From NCBI GenBank assembly GCA_011319805.1, contig SJRY01000236.1, forward strand, positions 682,001-746,000: 64,000 bases of DNA, given 5' to 3'. A model generated the notes under the pieces. That model worked only from the letters and a program-made list of their open reading frames with translations, was not told the DNA's origin and searched no databases. The translations under genes and the position numbers were made by a program. The DNA is from Macrocybe gigantea. Taxonomy: Eukaryota; Basidiomycota; Agaricomycetes; Agaricales; Callistosporiaceae. Shown here in pieces: positions 46,723-58,353 of this stretch (the first letter of the stretch is position 1; every line of letters begins with the position of its first letter).

Positions 46723-49700
46723 TCAATACGCACCATGGCGGGCAGTCCAGGGAGTAAACGGCTCGTTAACGACAGGTGCCATACTACTCTCTATCATCGC
46801 CGTTAGCTGCAAAGCCAATGAATCCAATCTAGCACCTCCGGAATCCCCCGCCCACAATGAGATAGCAAGGGTATTCTTCCCATGGTAATTTAAGATGCCT
46901 TGAGCTGCGGGCCAATTCCTCAAGTTGACAGTTTTGGATTTTAGAATGTGAATACTTACGGACTGGGAAAATCTCTTGAGGACCTATGTGGTTCACTAAA
47001 AGCAAGACAGTCACCAGCTGTCACCAGAAATGTTTGAAGCAAGATCCTGACCATATTTTCCGAACTGATAGCCATTGACGTAAAACTGTTCAAGTTGGTG
47101 TGAGATAGATTGTGAACTAGTGGCGCAGGCAACACATACTTGTGAACGGAAGTGAGGGTTGATGGTCGAGTTAGAGATGACCAAAGCTAAGGGGTAGTCG
47201 ACGCCTTTGGGGATGTTAAGATCGAACGTCGTCCTAACGTAACGTTGGAGGTCGGTTTGAAGCTTCAAGCTGGAAATATTCGGTCATCATACCTGTAGAA
47301 CCTGACACCCGCTGCAGATATGCCTTGCATTGGACTTGCCGTCGCCCAGCTCGAGTCGTCAAATCCAGGGAGATGCCAGCCTGCAGAAACTGTTACTGTG
47401 GACGACATTTATTGTTTATTTTCGTCACTCGCCCTGTCTTTCGCCGAATAGTCCACCTTCATTCAGCGCTCCTCTAGTTTTATCTACGTACTAAGACGAT
47501 CAACTTGACGGATGCATGAACAATATTCAGACAACACACATTTTCGCCACCGAGGTTCCCGGTCACTTTCCAGATGCTGACGGTGGGACCAGTGCCTTTG
47601 GTGACAAAGGAATAGCTGAGGATGCCTCGAGGTGTCTTGAAATCGTCACTGGCAGCCCACCAATCTTCCTCATAGCCCATATGATCTTGGAGAATAGTCA
47701 GGACATGGGGGCTACCCCGCAACAGGAAAGCCGGGAAATCAAATGCCCCTTGATAGGAAGAATGGACTGCATCACCCTCCCAAGAGCCCAAGAAAGTGCT
47801 GTCAAGCCAGACAGAGTACCCGAACGCCGAGCCTCCTTGGACTTCGACAACGAAACCAGTCTCTGCTCCGGTCGCATTGAAATGGGCTCTCCACAAAATA
47901 TTCCCAGTATGATATCCGTAGTCTCCCGCGTAAAGAACGACTGAGGTATTGAATCCCTTCGGGTTGATAGTACTGTTGTGGTTGGCTACGGTCCATTTGG
48001 CATCAGAATAAGTGGAATTGATCTCAGGCAGACTGTTGGCCGTTTTCTGCAACAATTAACTTGGAGATTAGGTGCAGAAACTTCGAGATTATGATACACA
48101 CCCAAGGTGAAGTAGCCAAGTCGGGCAAGGATACGGCAGGAAGACTAGCAGAACGTTGGGATGTGAGAGTGCCATAGGAAGTTTTCTTCAGCAAAAGCGG
48201 AACGCCGTTGAATGTAACACTTTCCGTCAGAGCAGCAGGTGCCATAATCTCGAATATAGCCGTTGCGTTGAGATCGCCGGATAACGCGAGAGTATTTCTG
48301 ACAGCGAAGACAGATCGCAGAAGATATCCACCTTTGACGATTATGGGAGTTTCAGTATTGAATTGAGCGAAAGGACCTTTCGAGGGGAGGTGCAAGACCC
48401 AGAATTGATAAGCGTTGACGCGATCTATAGGAATAGACATCAGTGCGAAAGAATGACCAGTATCGGACTGACCGAGGATGTATAAGACCGTCTTGGAGCC
48501 AACTTGGACAACCGTTTGACCGTCAGTGGTGTATTGTAAGGTGAGGCTACTTGCTCCCAAAGACTTCTGCATGATGCTGCCTGACCCACTGACAACCCGA
48601 GCCACAGGGGACGTCCCTAAGGAGTCGAAAGTGAACGCCGTTTCATGAAGTTCTCCGGCATTCCCGTAGACGATGATGATGTCCTTCCCATCAATCGTGG
48701 CCCTACAAGGGTATCAGTATGTCCAATATGAAACGAACATGCCACTTTACCAGGTGAAGATCTCAGCAGTTGAGTAAAGCAGAGTGGTTGATCCTGCCGT
48801 GTAATCCACTACGTGGACCTTAGAGTCTTTACCATAGAGAGACAGGGAACCACTGATAGTAGGTATTGTCAAAATTCCGATACTTGTTGGGACGGTCAAC
48901 TGATAGGTCTGCAGGCTGTCCGTCGACGCATCCGTCTGCCTATTTGATCGTTGGCTAGGATCAACGAGTACAACTGGATGCAACAGCCTGTACCTAACCA
49001 CATAGAAACCAGTCTTGTTGCCGACGACATCGAGACTTGGTAGTTTTGAGTGCTGCGTTCCCGGTAAACGAACCCTGCGTATTAAATATGTTCATGGGTC
49101 GCGTAGTCAAATACGCTGGAGAAACCGCCAGGAAGTTTGCCTGTAGTTTCAATTCATAGTACTTTTCCCGTAGAGTCCTGTCTTCGGCGATAGTAGAACC
49201 CTGTGACTAGTGAGTGCGTTATACGCTAGCCAAATACAACACCCCTCACATAATCATATGAAGTATAGGTGCCTAAGGAGCGTTAGCATAAGTGCATTAG
49301 ACAGTAAGGATTTCTAGGCAAACCTGGATGCGCGATCCCACCTAGGAAAAGACCACATCAGGATTCCGATATCCATCTAACACAGTTGTACTTACCCCAG
49401 TTAGTTCCGCCATATATCATGTACAGGTTCAACAGAGTCGTAGACATGGCATATTGATTCTTGTAGAACACTTGCATTGCATCGTATCAGCTATCGGTAA
49501 TGCTCCAGACAATGTGCTCACCTCGCTCAAATTCCGGCCCCGTCAATACTGCGCACTTATCATAGCCAGCGCCTCCCCTGGTACGTTAAGGACCGTGTTC
49601 ATAGAATCATGCAAAAGCTCACCAAGGGTCAAAGGCGCCGCCCTGGAATTCATATACCGCATTCAAATCCTCGGGATTTACGTCCTGATGAGCTCCCCAG

Positions 49701-50912
49701 AACCACCTGTACAAGAATTTTCAGCACCCCGAAATATAGCTATATACGAATCCATACTCGGGAACTGCATCTTGATTCCATTTGTGGGGATTCGCACAAT
49801 CGAACCCGTTGGATACGAGTCATAGCCTTGATCGAGTCAGAACGAAAGTAAGTGAAGATGATACCGTATATGTCAACACTGGTGTAGTGCCCTCCAGGCC
49901 ATGCGTCGTTAGTGGTGATGGAACGGTTATTCCGGCGTCCCGCTAACCAATGGGAAAATATCAGCTTGAATTTCACCGAATATGCAGTTGTACAAACCAG
50001 AGCTTGCATCAGCCGCCCTTCATAGGCGAAGTCCTCCGTATATGGCTCTTGAATTCCGCTGTATTCATTCTCAGCCTTAAGGAAAATATGAGGGCAGAGT
50101 ATTAAAAAAAATCTGGCCGCGCACCTGCACAAGGATGACCGGACCGCCCTTGGTGATCTGATTGGCAGCTATAACGCGTCCCACCGACCTGATATAACCT
50201 TGGTAGGCCTCAATGTAAGTGGCATTGGATGTCCTCCAAAGACCTTCCGTGTGTGTTCCCCAGCCCGGGAAGCCACCTCCGGAAGTTTCGGCATTGATAT
50301 AGGGCCTAAACGTGCATTATCATTCAAAGCCGGTTGTCCAGGTCGAGACCCGGCTCACCCAGGACGCGCAATGAGGTATAGCCCGGCTTTCATTGCAGCA
50401 TCGAAGAAAGGCTGCAAGTTGCGAAAGCCTTCAAATGATATTTCTCCGCGTTTTGGTTCTAGTACACCCCAGAAAACGTAGAAAGAGACTGCATTGAAAC
50501 CCATAGCTCTATTTTGAGTCGTTAGAATCAAATTTTAGATGCAGATATATTTCTCAACTTGATCTTCTGAAAAACATCGAGGTAGAGGGATTGCGCTGGT
50601 AGTCTAGTTTGGGATGTGAGTGGGTGTTTGCGGTCGCACTTCAAGTTGTTATTGACCGGTACGGATGAACCTCTCCGCTGAAGACCATTAGGCGCTCGCC
50701 GTTAATCATCAGGGAATACTGGTCCCATGTCACCTGCAGCAAGCGTTTGAACATCGCTCCAAGGGACTACGTGGACCACGCACAATGTCCTGCAAACCAT
50801 TAGTCGTCTCGCGAGGGAGCTCGATAGCCTGAAAGCCGCGATCTTGACGTCGCTTTGCGAAAGAAAGGGCAGAGAATAGAAACACCCAAAACGCCAGAGA
50901 GAAAAACTTCAT
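46723..50912 (-). CDS. GH35 beta-galactosidase, secreted
   Basis: Large secreted beta-galactosidase of the LacA type, interrupted by more than 20 short introns. Signal peptide: [19 protein letters not shown]. The barrel has [58 protein letters not shown] and the acid/base Glu in [14 protein letters not shown]. The nucleophile Glu is in [12 protein letters not shown], followed by [20 protein letters not shown] and [13 protein letters not shown]-terminal jelly-roll domains include [30 protein letters not shown] and [19 protein letters not shown]. The stop at 46723 follows [12 protein letters not shown] followed the frame across most but not all junctions. No clear one-base break was found. Confidence 0.87.
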
Positions 50913-51531
50913 CCGTAGACTGAGGCTGGGAAAGCCATCCCTTGATCTAGCGCCTCTTAAACGAGCACCTGCGTACAATGGCCCACTTAATCCCACAAAA
51001 TTCAAGACATACGGAGAATCCTCGAGGAATCTACTCGAGGGCGGGTGACACGAGAGAGGCATGGATATTTTCCGAACCTCCAGATTTACAGAAAGTGGGC
51101 ATAAAGAAGCTGATGGATACAACGAAGCGACGATGAACCACCAGGTCTGAATGGACACGTGATTGCCTGTAAGAGGGCGACGTTGCGGGGCGAGCGGCTT
51201 GCTTGCGGGCCTGCGGGACGGCGAGAAGGGGATGTGATTTTGTGCAATGACCGATTCATCGGATGTGCAATGAGCTCGAGTCTCAAGAGTTCTTGTATTG
51301 CCAAGGAATGAATGCTCTAGACGCGGACGCAAAGGATGGTTCTTGGACGAGCGGTAGTCTGGGGTAGGTCAGGAACGAGGAGGAGGTGAAGGGGTCCAGT
51401 GCACTCGAGGCCTTGTTTTGGCACGCCAAGCTCCAAACCAAGCGGAGTGGTCCAAAAACGGAAATGACGTATAATTGCTGAGCCGGGGTACTTATCGACC
51501 ACCCAAACTACAATTCTCCTCATCTTCATCA
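50913..51531. promoter_or_regulatory. Divergent promoter region, GH35 / hexokinase
   Basis: 619 bp between two start codons. A purine-rich 51360-51390 stretch and GC-rich 51170-51230 are the only notable features. No gene seen. Confidence 0.4.
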
Positions 51532-53647
51532 TGGCTCCTCTGCATGCGCTGTCCTCAAAGGAAACACAGAAAATATTCGACGACATTGATTCTCATTTTC
51601 GCCTCGACAACAGCATTTTAATCGAGCTCACGAGAGCATTTCTAGACGAATTCAAACTCGGTCTTTCGAGTTACAACCATGATCTCGCTATGATGTACGT
51701 TCTTTACCTTCATCTTTACTTTCATCTTGATCAATGATATTCAGCCCTACTTTCGTGACCGGTGTACCAGATGGCACGGAGACTGGGTATGCCCTGTCAA
51801 ATTCCGCTCTAAATCCTACCATCCATGATGATGTGCGATGACAACCAGGACTTTCCTAGCTCTCGATCTTGGAGGAACTAACATGTGAGTTTTACTAATC
51901 CTGCATGTTGTCCGATCATGATCTTATCTCCCATATTTCATCAAGGCGCGTCTGCGAGGTGATCTTGAACGGCGACAAGACGTTCTCCCTCCGTACACAA
52001 AAATACAAAGTATCTGAAGCCCTCAAGACCGGCGAAGCCACTGCTCTTTTCGGTCGGCACTCTCATCCATTTCCCGATCTAACTTCAAAGTTTGCTAAGA
52101 ACCCACTCCAGATTATCTTGCTGACTCGGTCGACGCATTCCTTACAACGCATGCCGCGTCAGCGTACTATTCCACCGATGACAAGGATTCCCCAGATGTA
52201 ATTCATCTCGGGCTCACGTTTTCATTCCCAGTCGAGCAGACAGCGCTAGGATCGGGAAAGATCTTGACTTGGACGAAAGGATTTGCTGCAAAGAATGCCA
52301 TCGGTCATGATGTGGTCCAGCTGCTGCAAGACGCGTTCGACAGAAAGCATATGCATGTCAAATGTGTGGCGTTAGTCAACGACGTAAGCTTTTCAGGACT
52401 CACTCTCTCACAGGCCGTTAAATGATCACGACCGTGCCAGACCGTCGGGACGTTGCTCACTCGGGCTTATACAGCCGGGGGATGCATCATTGGAGCCATC
52501 TTTGGCACAGGCACAAATGGCGCATACATAGAGGATGTTGGTATGTCTTGATTTGCATGATCTAGGACGTCCGCTGATTCAAATTGTAGGGAAAATAAGG
52601 AAGTTGGCTAATTCGCCTGCTGCCGCCAAAGGAGGCAAGATGGTTATTAACTGCGAGTGGGGGCATTCAACAACTCCGTATGACTTTTTTTCACAAAATG
52701 CCAGAAGCATCTTCCTGACGGGTAGCTATCATAGCGATCACATCTACCATCGACACCGTACGACAATGCCGTCGACCGACTAAGTATCAACCCCGGTTTC
52801 CAAGCCTTCGAGAAATTCATCTCCGGAATGTACCTCGGCGAAATTACGCGTCTTGTCCTTCTTTCCCTCATCGACGCCTCACCAAAAGCGCTGGTCTTTC
52901 GAGGCAAATCGTCTGCTGTGTTGAACCAGCATTACGGACTCGATACCAGCGTCATGAGTGCGGTGGAAGAAGCCTGGCTAGCACAAACCGACGGCCAAGA
53001 TCCAAAGGACCTCAAGATTCCAGCATTCAGTGATTTGGATTTTGCGGAACTATCACCTGCGTTGAAAGAGAAACTGGAACACGTCCGCGTGGTAGTCTTT
53101 TCAAAGCTCGGCTTCCAAGATGCGGATGTATCTCTGAGAGATGCAGCGGTAATGTTCTCTCTGTCTTACAAGGCGTCATATCTCTCATGTGCTGGACAAG
53201 ATTGTTCATTGGGTGTGCAATTTGGTAGCTCGCCGGGCCGCGCTCCTTAGCGGAGTCGCGGTGGCTGCTGTCTTGATACAGACACACCGGGCTACCTTAC
53301 CTGGCGAAAACGGACATGCGATCGACAGTCGGACAGAGACTTATGATGTGGGCGTGGATGGAAGGTGAGTTGGGTGGCCGAACGTTAGCCTCTTTCGGAA
53401 TCATTAAAAGTTCCAATCAGCTTGATCGAACATTACCCTAAATATGAACGGACGCTTCGAGAATCCTTGCGTGCTATAGTTGGCGACGAGGTGGAGAAGA
53501 GGGTAGTGATCGGACTGGCAAAGGACGGCAGCGGCGTCGGTGGTGAGTCGCTCATTGAATCACGGTTCTCGTATGACCCGATATGTTCTGACGCCATGGT
53601 CAGCGGCTCTCTGTGCCCTACAGGCCATGAAACAGCAACATTCTTGA
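51532..53647 (+). CDS. hxk: Hexokinase
   Basis: Phosphorylates glucose and related hexoses at the entry of glycolysis. Multi-exon gene. Start at MAPLHALSSKETQKIFDDID. Phosphate-binding FLALDLGGTNMRVCEV is split by an intron after TNM. Then HLGLTFSFPVEQTALGSGK, WTKGFAAKNAIGHDVVQLL and VALVND with the catalytic Asp. GCIIGAIFGTGTNGAY, NCEWGAFNNS and PGFQAFEKFISGMYLGEI follow. The C-terminal ATP-site region is VARRAALLSGVAVAAVL, and the gene ends SGVGAALCALQAMKQQHS. One frame break occurs in the G run 52659-52663 inside the NCEWGAF motif: with one more G the motif and the following intron phase are restored. A single long exon-like intron gtgagt...gtcag precedes the last exon. Confidence 0.92.
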
Positions 53648-53788
53648 TCATAGATTGAGGGAAAGCACAATGCCGTAGATTTCATTTATCACCCAGTAAT
53701 TTTATGTAATGGAAGCTAAGCTGGATTACGATCTTGTTCACGTTCAGATGTTGAGAAAAGTTATTATTGATCCTATGAGGTGTATAAT

Positions 53789-55009
53789 CTAAGAGGCTCT
53801 AGGTACGACGAAACGATCGTATGCCTTGCTAACTTTGGACCAGTCAAGGACAGACCAGAACTTGGACAACCATTCTTCCTTGCCCCATACACCGTAACCT
53901 GCACTCATCCAAGCGTGCTCATTAACCGAAATACAAAATAGCGGATGGAGGACTGAACCAATATTTAGCATGTCGGCCTTTTTGTCCATAACGGGATTCT
54001 TGTTGTGATATGAAGGGTCTGATGAATCGTATATCGAGGGTCGGGTTTCGTTGACCATCTGGTCCAGTTGTGGATACGGTTGGGCCGAGGGTGGCCTATA
54101 TTGTGCTGCAGAGAATGAAAAAAAGGTTCTTTAAAAACAAGGGACAAAAGTCTAAGAGGCCGAACGGTGCTTACACGTAGGTTGAGGTTGGGTGAAGGGT
54201 TCTTTGGGAGGGGGCGTGGAGGGGGGATCGGCATTGGTCGCGTCCGACGCTTCATCGGCATCGTCGGTAAATGCGAGACTCGTCCCAGGTTCTTTGACGG
54301 CCATGTAGCTCCTCGAGCGAATCAACAGCGTCCCCGCGCCAAAAGTGGGAAGTATTCCCGTGCTTCCGCTCTTGTCCGTGACGAACCAGACCCAGCCGGA
54401 TGTGAACATACCGCTCGCCGCGGCGCTAAAGGCCGACTTTAGCTGGGTCAGCGAGCCGTGCTGCTCCCGGATGACGTCGCTGAGGCGTGGGGATATGTGC
54501 TCTTGGTGGTTTTGCAATGGTGCGGGCGGAGGTGTTTTCTGGCATTAGCAGAGCCGTCAGACATGTGATGCGAGGGAAGGAAGGAAGCGTTAAAACTGAC
54601 CAGGTTTTCTAGGAAGAAACCGTTGTTTAATGCTAGACTGGCATAGTTGAACGCGAGCGTGTCTTCCTGTTTGGTAGACGTGTTGATGATCGTCTGCACG
54701 AGCGTTTGGTTCTTGTTCTCGGTGTCTGTGACGCAGAGATCGACATGAGTGTCGGTGAGGACGGAAAGAGGACCCAGGCGTACTTTTGACCTCCTCGTTC
54801 AGTCTCTGCAAGAGTCCACCGTGATAGTCCACCGCGACCGTCTTCAATGCGGCTGGAGGGAGAAATTCGCCAAGACCCTCGTCAACATCGAATGGAAATC
54901 TTGGGGTCCTGTGTATGCGGCGTGTCCATGAACGCGACTTGATGCGGACGCTAGAGGAGACGGTCCTTGAGGCTTTTGATGTGGTCAGACGGAGGCCAGC
55001 GTGGCTCAT
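53789..55009 (-). CDS. rsm26: Mitochondrial ribosomal protein with Fe/Mn-SOD-like fold (mS42/mS43 type)
   Basis: Small-subunit mitoribosomal protein derived from iron superoxide dismutase (yeast Rsm26/Mrp1). Three exons. N-terminal basic, Ser/Arg-rich presequence for mitochondrial import. SOD-like blocks: GEFLPPAALKTVAVDYHGGL, LAFNYASLALNNGFFLENL, then after an intron SLTQLKSAFSAAASGMFTSG and WVWFVTDKSG. A low-complexity linker follows, then the C-terminal LFCISVNEHAWMSAGYGVWG and WSVLDWSKVSKAY. The usual metal-ligand DVWEHAYY motif has become VNEHAWM, as expected of the non-enzymatic ribosomal branch. One frame change is seen at the T run 54784-54787 (plus strand). It closes by removing one base or adding two. 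mS42 versus mS43 cannot be decided here. Confidence 0.83.
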
Positions 55010-55165
55010 TAGAACTTGCAGTTCAGCGCCTCACGAAACCACTCAACTTTTTTTGGCCTTTGGGAATTTTTTTAGGAAAACGTGATCTAGTTTGGCGCTA
55101 TTTGGACGTCACCGCAAACGTCACGCGAAATCGTCAGGTTCCACGTCGTTGCAGCGCAGTCGGAT
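55010..55165. promoter_or_regulatory. 156-bp bidirectional promoter, mS42-like / OST2
   Basis: Start codons of two essential-type genes face away from each other across 156 bp. No TATA box is evident. T run at about 55048-55052. Confidence 0.6.
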
Positions 55166-55636
55166 ATGCCTTCAAAACCATCAAGGCCAGTGGCCTCTCA
55201 AAACGTCTTTGAAAACCTTTGGAAGACATACAACGACCAGACGTCGGATCGTCTGAAATTTGTTGATGCCTTTCTTGTCTTCTTGATGCTGTCTGGCATC
55301 ACCCAATTCGTGTACTGCTTGTTAATCACCGACTATCCTTTCAATGCTTTTCTGGCGGGGTACGTGTGCATGTTGCTTCAGAGACTGAAGAGCCTAAAAT
55401 GTGCCTGTAGGTTCGCGAGCACGGTCGGTCAGTTCGTCCTGACCGCGTCATTGCGTTCCCAAGTGAATCCCGAGAACAAAAACGAGTTCAAGGACGTGTC
55501 TCCAGAGCGGTATGTCTCACACAGACGCCAAAAAAAAAGTCAACTTGATTAACGGGGTATTGTGATCAGAGCATTTGCGGACTTCGCGCTCGGCTCCATC
55601 GTTCTGCATTTCTTTGTCTACAATTTCCTCGGATAA
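55166..55636 (+). CDS. ost2: Oligosaccharyltransferase subunit Ost2/DAD1
   Basis: Small membrane subunit of the ER oligosaccharyltransferase that N-glycosylates secretory proteins. Exons 55166-55359, 55411-55509 and 55570-55636 give 360 nt and 119 residues. Motifs are LKFVDAFLVFLMLSGITQFV (first membrane segment), YPFNAFLAGFASTVGQFVLT, LRSQVNPENKNEFKDVSPER and the C-terminal FADFALGSIVLHFFVYNFLG. All are diagnostic of DAD1. No frame break. Confidence 0.96.
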
Positions 55637-55772
55637 TGTATACCCAATCCAATAGAATAAAATCAGAGGAGGGACTTTGTACAAATGAGATGACTAGGTC
55701 GAGAGCACATCTTGTCAGTCATGGCCTGAATTAGACATTAGAGCATGGGGGAGTGCGCGCAGTTCCGGGACG

Positions 55773-56246
55773 TCAAGGTCTCCTTTCAAAGGATGAAGAA
55801 CGCTGTTGGGACAGTTGAGCAGAACCAAGGCATGGTGAGCGTGAAGAAGACGCACCCCTGCGATTACTATGGCAATATCAAAGAAATATTCTCCTGCACC
55901 AAAGGGTTACATATCACACCAGATATCCATGACGCGGACGAACCTATTTCTAAATATGTCCGCAGGAGTTCTGGACAAACTTGAGTTCAGTCAGGGTAGA
56001 GTTGGAAGCCAGAACGACGTACGACGAACGTCCTTGTTGGGAACCTGGGCGAGTGCGAGTCTGTCAAGGGATGAATGATCAAAGGTATTGTGCGGGAAGG
56101 AATGTGCATACGTGAGGCCTGTTGTGCGCCTGATTCCGGCGAGGACAGCGCTTATGAGAAGTGCATCGAAGCCGAGATGAACTATGCTGGCTGTGAGGAC
56201 GTTTGTGGACGGAGAGGATAGAGGGACACACTGAGAGCGCCGAACA
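55773..56246 (-). CDS. atg44: Mitofissin Atg44 (DUF1748), six-exon 75-residue protein
   Basis: Small intermembrane-space protein that drives mitochondrial fission during mitophagy in yeasts. Six exons on the minus strand (56231-56246, 56112-56190, 56023-56060, 55944-55970, 55856-55893, 55773-55802) total 228 nt and 75 residues, matching the family's roughly 73. Sequence features: SIVHLGFDALLISAVLAGIR with the conserved HxGxD, RTTGLT, then YLEIGEYFFDIAIVIAGRS and a terminal FERRP. The YxxxGE and SxxFxR endings are typical. Every intron has GT-AG borders and exact phase. It is easily missed because no exon exceeds 79 nt, and a longer antisense ORF covers it. Confidence 0.87.
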
Positions 56247-56338
56247 TGGTTCTGCAGAGAGATCGAGAGTAAGCACGTGTTTTATTTTCCGAGTGACGTT
56301 TTACTTGGTCACCGCGTCTCCTTTGCCCAAGTACAACC
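56247..56338. promoter_or_regulatory. 92-bp bidirectional promoter, atg44 / gpc1
   Basis: Only 92 bp separate the two divergent start codons. No TATA box is visible. 5' UTRs must be very short or overlap. Confidence 0.65.
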
Positions 56339-58124
56339 ATGGCCAGGCCACCGTCCCCCACATTCCCCAGGGGCTACTTTTCCACCCATTTGAGCGCTTT
56401 ATCCGCGACGAATCCTCAGACTGGACCAGCGCCTTCACTCTCCTCGGTACGCCGCAAAATGCAGGCCCTCCTCATGCGCCGCTTCATCCTCATTTCCCCA
56501 GACACCGTCGAGACCTACTTTGACTCCCATGTCGACCTCCTCCAGCGCAAGCTACAAAAGCACAGCGATCGTCTCAAGATGAAGGCCGAGGAGACGCTCA
56601 AGAGCATGGATTTCAAGGACTTGTCGGGCGATGTGTTGGCAGAGAACATTGAGCGCGAGTTCAAGAACTTTAGGCTCAAGGTGAGTCCCTTCTGCAAAGG
56701 ATACCTTCCTAAAACCTACATACTTTTCATAGCTCTCGACGCGAATGACGAAACTCTCTGCCTCCTGGCAATCCGCGAAGGTGGTGCGCACGAGGGAGAA
56801 AGTGTCGTTCTTCTTTGGAGTCATGACTTTGCTCATTTCTGCGCTCATGTTCGGCATGGCACCTCAGTGCGTATCCCGCATAGCTCTTTCCGCTGATATC
56901 CTGATAGGAATGCAAATCTAGATGGATACATATTGCGTACACGGTTCAGGGCTGCTATCTTTTGCCTCTCCGCTTCTACGCGTACAAGAAACGCGCCTGG
57001 CACTACTTTCTTTTCGACCTCTGCTACTATGTCACCATCCTCAACTTCATCTATATTTGGCTTCTGCCTCACAGCCCTGCCCTGTTCACCGCATGTTATT
57101 GCCTTTCTCATGGCTCCCTCGCTAGTGCTGTCATCACATGGCGCAACAGCTTGGTCTTCCATGATCAGGACAAGATCACGTCGCTTTACATTCATATCTA
57201 CGCGCCTTTCACGTTCACTGTTATCAGGTGTGTTTTGGGCATGCTCGTTGCTCTGATCTATCGTACTGAATCACATGAATAGGCATTTTTATCCTAATGC
57301 TCATCTACGTTTCCCGGCTCTGAACAGCTTGCCTTATTTGCATCCCGTGCGTGCACTCCTCCTGAGCGGGGTATATGTGTGTCTTTTATGTCCGCTTTCC
57401 AAGCTTAGGAGCCGCTTATCTTCCCATGTAGATCTTATCTGGCAACTCCTCTACTGGAAGGTATGGCGTTGTCTATAATTATCGGAAATGGTCGAATAAA
57501 ACCATGCTTCTTAGTTCGTCCTTGTCGATCGCCGTGCCAAAATTGAATCCGGGGAGCGCACTACGTCTTTCTTATTCCTGCTCAATGACAGACGGGGCAT
57601 TATTGGTCGAGGATTGGCCTCAATACCTTCAAAATATCGCGAATCCGCATTCATGGGTGGCCAACTTGGTGAGTCCCCTGAATTTCAACTTTTACCCCTG
57701 CTAATTGTATCCATTCATGCAGTCTATGGTGTTTTGACAGAGCTTCCCGCTGTCTTTTGTCTTTATGACAGCTCTCTCTGGAGTGGAGCATTCTTGGTTT
57801 TGATTTTTGCTGTCAGCGTATGGAATGGTGGAGGATTCTATATTGAGGTTTTCGGACGCAAGTGCGGGATTCATTTCTTCTGTAGTACCTGACAATAACT
57901 GATTGCTATGTTTGTCTAGGTTTGAACGTGAACTAGAAGCTCTTCGTAAAGAGATTGCTGAAAGCGCGGCGCGGTCCGGTCAGGCTACTCCTGACGGTTC
58001 AAGCAATAGTTATCCTATGAATAATACATCCCCGACGATTTCCGGCGGAAGCTTACCCACCCATACCCCACTAGACACGAGTCCCAAGCTGACGTTTGAA
58101 CGCGACCTGAGAAAAGACGTATGA
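56339..58124 (+). CDS. gpc1: Glycerophosphocholine acyltransferase 1
   Basis: Multi-span membrane enzyme that acylates glycerophosphocholine, feeding phosphatidylcholine remodelling (yeast Gpc1, DUF2838). The N-terminal cytosolic part has coiled segments (LLQRKLQKHSDRLKMKAEE). Membrane segments follow, with the family blocks RFYAYKKRAWHYFLFDLCYY, WLLPHSPALFTACYCLSHG, AVITWRNSLVFHDQDKITSL and IHIYAPFTFTVIRHFYP. Later come TTSFLFLLNDRRGIIG, YGVLTELPAVFCLYDSSLWS and WNGGGFYIEVFGRKFEREL. The tail is Ser/Pro-rich. About seven exons. At 57368-57371 the G run at a splice donor (GAGCGGGGTATAT) leaves the phase one base short unless the run is one longer or the 61-bp intron is kept. Confidence 0.92.
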
Positions 58125-58353
58125 TAGGTATCTATGGCTTTTTGGCCTTTTCCTTTTGTTACGCCTGCATGATATACACGTTTAATTCTTGTATCATTCA
58201 CGACTTTGCTTTCTTCATGTTTTACGATATGTTAGTGCTTCTTCCGTGCCTTGCTGTCATGTGCATTTTCGAATAATGATGTAGATGTTCACTTTGGGCA
58301 TGTGCCCGATTATTTGATTCGATATGTATTGGAATCCATGTGTTGTAGGGTTG

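Noticed and set aside
55745..55984. Plus-strand ORF of 79 residues
   Set aside because: Antisense to the mitofissin gene, whose six exons fit the family exactly.
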